A DNA stretch of 64,000 bases from Rotaria socialis (taxonomy: Eukaryota; Rotifera; Eurotatoria; Philodinida; Philodinidae): assembly GCA_905331475.1 (NCBI GenBank), contig CAJNYU010000350.1:1-64000 (forward strand), in the 5' to 3' direction. The number at the start of each line of letters is the position of its first letter. Positions within the stretch are counted from its first letter, which is position 1. Below are positions 60,709-64,000 of the stretch, in pieces. The notes below the pieces were generated by a model, which saw only the letters and a list, made by a program, of their open reading frames with translations, had not been told where the DNA came from and made no database searches. The position numbers were made by a program, and so were the translations under genes.

Positions 60709-63700
60709 CTCGAAGAGTATGAAGCCAAATATATAATAAACTGGTTGACTGATGCTCCGAATTAATTAATCACTTCTATCTAGCACTGTAATGTCACAGT
60801 ACTAGTTAAAATGCTCACAAAATAATAACAGAAATTGATAGACTCAAAAGAAAATATAAATAAACAACAATCGTCAACAATCATATGAGGACATAGTCCA
60901 TATTTTGGTATTGCGAAATTTTTGTCGACAATAAAATTAAAATGTTGAACTTTTTTCGAAAAAGCACTGGAAATAATTATAATTTCTATTCTTAAAATTT
61001 CAGAAAACGTTTATATCCTGTTATCATTATGTAGTGACATCTAGAGATCAGATAAATTACATGTAATGTAATATAATATATATTGCCTCAGTCACGGTGA
61101 ATTTTCCAAGTAACAACAATATAAACCTGGATACTGTCACTAACGAATAGTGCGCTATCCTTATTATGCCCTCAATTTTTTCGAACGATCATACTATGAA
61201 GATTTCTTAATAAATAACAAAGTCACTGGTAAAAACTATAAATGATATAATTCGAATTCAATCTATGATGTTATAAGACTTGTAAGTGAGGGTCTGCATA
61301 ATATCTAATAAGTAGAATTCTGAATTAAAAAAGCAGCTCACAAGGATTTGATTCTGTAAGTATTAACTTCTTGAAAAATGCACAGAATTCTAAAATCTGA
61401 CGATTAGTCATTCTGAAACTGCTGGGAAAATAATGTGTGTTTTCTCATTGGAATAAGAAATTCGTGAGGTTAAGTGAGATAAACTTTCTGATATGTTTGA
61501 AATTAATAATCGGATCGAGTTATAATTAAAATAATTAAAAATATCGAAAAGCAAGTGATTATTCATAGAGAAAAAATGATTGAATATTTTAACTTTCTTC
61601 TTATCAATTGATTTCTATTTTCAAATAATTAATTTTATATAAAAGAATATTTGTTTTCTTAATAAACATGCGCACTTTATCTTCTGCGCGAATTTTTCTT
61701 TTTATCCGAAAAATCAGAAAAATGAACAATACAAGTATAATCCAGATATGATTATAAGTCAAAAATTATAACTAATTGAAGACTTTCTTAGAGAAGTCTA
61801 ATGGATCATAGGTTATCGACGTGCTGATTCCAAATATAACCACGAGAAATATTATCAACTTAAGAAATCTTTATATTTCGAGAAAAATGATTGATAAATG
61901 CTGTTTTTAATGTATCTAGATTATACAACATGTGAAACGATCTCGAGAACAAGATATCTTTCTTATTGAAATTAATATACTTTAAGAAAATAAATTATTC
62001 CGTCTCATAATTTCATATCATATATACATATAAATATTTCACATTAGCAATCCTCAGAATGATATTGGAAATCAATATAATTCATAAGTTGAAGTACACT
62101 TCCTCTCAGTGAGAAACAAATTGATCAGTTCATAGTGTTCCTATGTTAATTTAGGCAATGAAAAATACGTTAAATACTACAATTAAAACTATTAAACTTC
62201 ATATTAAAAGATATTGATGTTTTGAATACATGAGAAACTCGTCTTATTATAAAACAGAATATGATTGATATATAATTCGATATCTTTCATTATATCAATT
62301 CTCTGTGGTATGTGTTTGATCTTGATAACGATGATTTGAATAACTGTTTTCAATAAAATAATAATTCTGATTAAGATAATACTTCTACATAAAATATTAT
62401 GAAGGTCAATATGATGCTAAAATTATTTTTGTTCTTCTTTAAATTTTCCATAGACAAAAATTATACTGCTATTTTTATAGCTAAATACTCGTGTCATTGA
62501 TTCATTATTCCCACAATGGACACTCTTCAATCAATTATTTATGAATAGTACTGGAGGATCCCTGGCACCTTCTCGATGTTCTTGTTATTAAGAATGATTT
62601 AACTCAAGCAAGACAGAAGAGTGACCATGAGGATGAAAGAAATAAAGCATCAACGAATGTGACTTGAATAAACAAATATCACCGAGAGTTAAGTGAGGTG
62701 AGTCAAGCAATGTAACATGCGACTGTAGTAAATGGAGTTAAAGAAGCGAATAAAAAATAGAATATTTATAATGTTGTGTTAGCATGGTATTTAGATACAC
62801 CGTCACCAAAACTGAATAATCTACGAGTGTTTACTTTGATCAACCAGCATAGGTAGAATTTTTTTTTCGGCTAGTCTGCTATTTAGATGTCTTTTTTATT
62901 CAGACTTCGACGGGTACTATTCTTTTTAGATTATGATTTTTCGCATGTATCAGATACGCTTGTTGTTTTCTTCTAAAAAATCAATATAGGATATTTATGT
63001 AAAAATCAGGTAAGGATAAGATAGATCAGATTGCAGGTCTCTCTTGAAAGTTATTTCTGGGACCTAAGTGTTACATTTCTTGCTCTATTGAGATAACTAT
63101 CGATCATTTATTCAGTTATTGTTCTTGATAACAATTAAGGGTACTAGATTATTACTACTGTATGATTAGTAATAATTAATCAAAATTTCAAAGCAATAAA
63201 AGTATGAAGCAATACATTTTTTGTACGAAGTGAATTCATAGTCCTTTAATAAGAAAGAATAAAACATTATTAAATAAAAACGACGTTTTCTTATTTATGT
63301 ATGCAATCAACATGCATGTTTCTTTTTGAAGTTTTTCATGTTGTCGCAATTCTTCTTCTATATGTTCGTTTGATTCACTTAATATTGGGCACTTCTGATT
63401 TGTTTGATGTATCTTATATTTTAATAACAACTACTATTAACTTGAAAATCGTAACTATCTATTTTTATCTTATCTCAGCTAAAGATGAGACGATTTTTTA
63501 TTTTTCCGCTTGAATACTTCGGTTTTCATCTCTCGCATTATAAACCATTGAATGTTTCTTAACGCATACAAAACAATTGTTGTACAATCACTCGCTCTCG
63601 TTATGACTAGCATATATCTAAGTGAGGGGTGAAAGAAAAGAAGGCAATGTACTCTATGTTAAATACGCTATTAAACAGTAGATCAAAGCTACGAGTGGTG

Positions 63701-64000
63701 AAGAAAAAAAAGACAGTAAAGCACAACCAAGCGTATCAGAAATTGAAACCTTTGAGATATATTCAAGCTTCTTTTTTTCTAGGACTCTTCAGTTTCAATG
63801 TTGTAATAATAGCGTTCTTTCTCTAGTGCTTTTCTTTCGTGCAAATTATCTTCGATATTTGAAAAAGAATCGTAGAGGTACTAAAATTAGTAAATCAATA
63901 AAATCATAGCATAGGTTTTCTTCTAAAAGTTAGATTTTATTAGTTTTTTAAAACTTGAATATCAAGTATCTTTCAATCAAGTTTTTCTGGTTCGATTTGG
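60709..64000. other. Intergenic, no gene supported
   Basis: About 3.3 kb of AT-rich sequence. Frames at 63236-63430 (-), 63301-63513 (+) and 63629-63826 (+) have no domain features; the first contains IEEELRQHEKLQKE and might be an edge exon of a gene outside the window. No RNA gene or repeat was recognised. Confidence 0.4.

Noticed and set aside
63236-63430. Minus-strand frame with a Glu/Lys-rich stretch
   Set aside because: No domain, no splice context and no homologue recognised; may be an exon of a gene beyond the window, but cannot be supported.
1-64000. tRNA or rRNA genes, CRISPR arrays, retroelement or virus-like sequence
   Set aside because: Looked for cloverleaf TpsiC-arm motifs, spaced direct repeats, reverse-transcriptase or capsid motifs and long terminal repeats; none was convincing by eye.

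Overview
This is an AT-rich (roughly 30 % GC by eye) metazoan window with compact, intron-rich genes: most introns are about 45-70 nt with GT-AG ends, and a few are 0.4-0.9 kb. The gene set is animal: fibulin, PAM, MKS1, KCMF1, RNF10, CFAP161, LRRC71. The short introns, a secreted NHL-repeat protein, fragments of an F-box/LRR-like family and two genes with a bacterial look point to a bdelloid rotifer (Rotaria or Adineta type). That assignment is inference and was not tested by any search.

Layout. 0-6 kb: decayed F-box/LRR-like fragments (-), a hAT-like MITE, a one-exon two-EF-hand protein (-) and one copy of a dispersed repeat. 6-13 kb: a neuropeptide precursor with three FYDFGS units (-), a 472-bp TA-flanked MITE, CFAP161 (+) and a fibulin (-). 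14-25 kb: a beta-1,3-glycosyltransferase of family GT31 (+), a third inverted-repeat element, MKS1 (-) and a RUN/coiled-coil/FYVE adaptor (-). 27-40 kb, all on +: a GT8 glycosyltransferase, a nucleotidyltransferase, a neuronal-calcium-sensor-like protein, KCMF1 and a full bifunctional PAM. 42-44 kb: an NHL-repeat gene with two in-frame stops, then the second copy of the dispersed repeat. 47-61 kb: an unrecognised basic protein (+), a glutaredoxin-fold protein without its CxxC (-), LRRC71 (-) and RNF10 (-), the last with a hAT MITE in an intron. 61-64 kb: no gene found.

There is no operon or single pathway. Three genes are ciliary (CFAP161, MKS1, LRRC71). PAM amidates secreted peptides, although the peptides predicted from the precursor at 6 kb have no amidation glycine. 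KCMF1 and RNF10 are E3 ubiquitin ligases. The points most worth a second look are the FYDFGS precursor, the adjacent GT8 and nucleotidyltransferase genes as possible horizontal acquisitions, the non-autonomous DNA elements with readable target-site duplications, and the NHL gene that seems to be dying. No retroelement, provirus, CRISPR array, tRNA or rRNA was recognised. Gene coordinates run from first to last coding base including introns; exon ends were read by eye from splice signals and frame.
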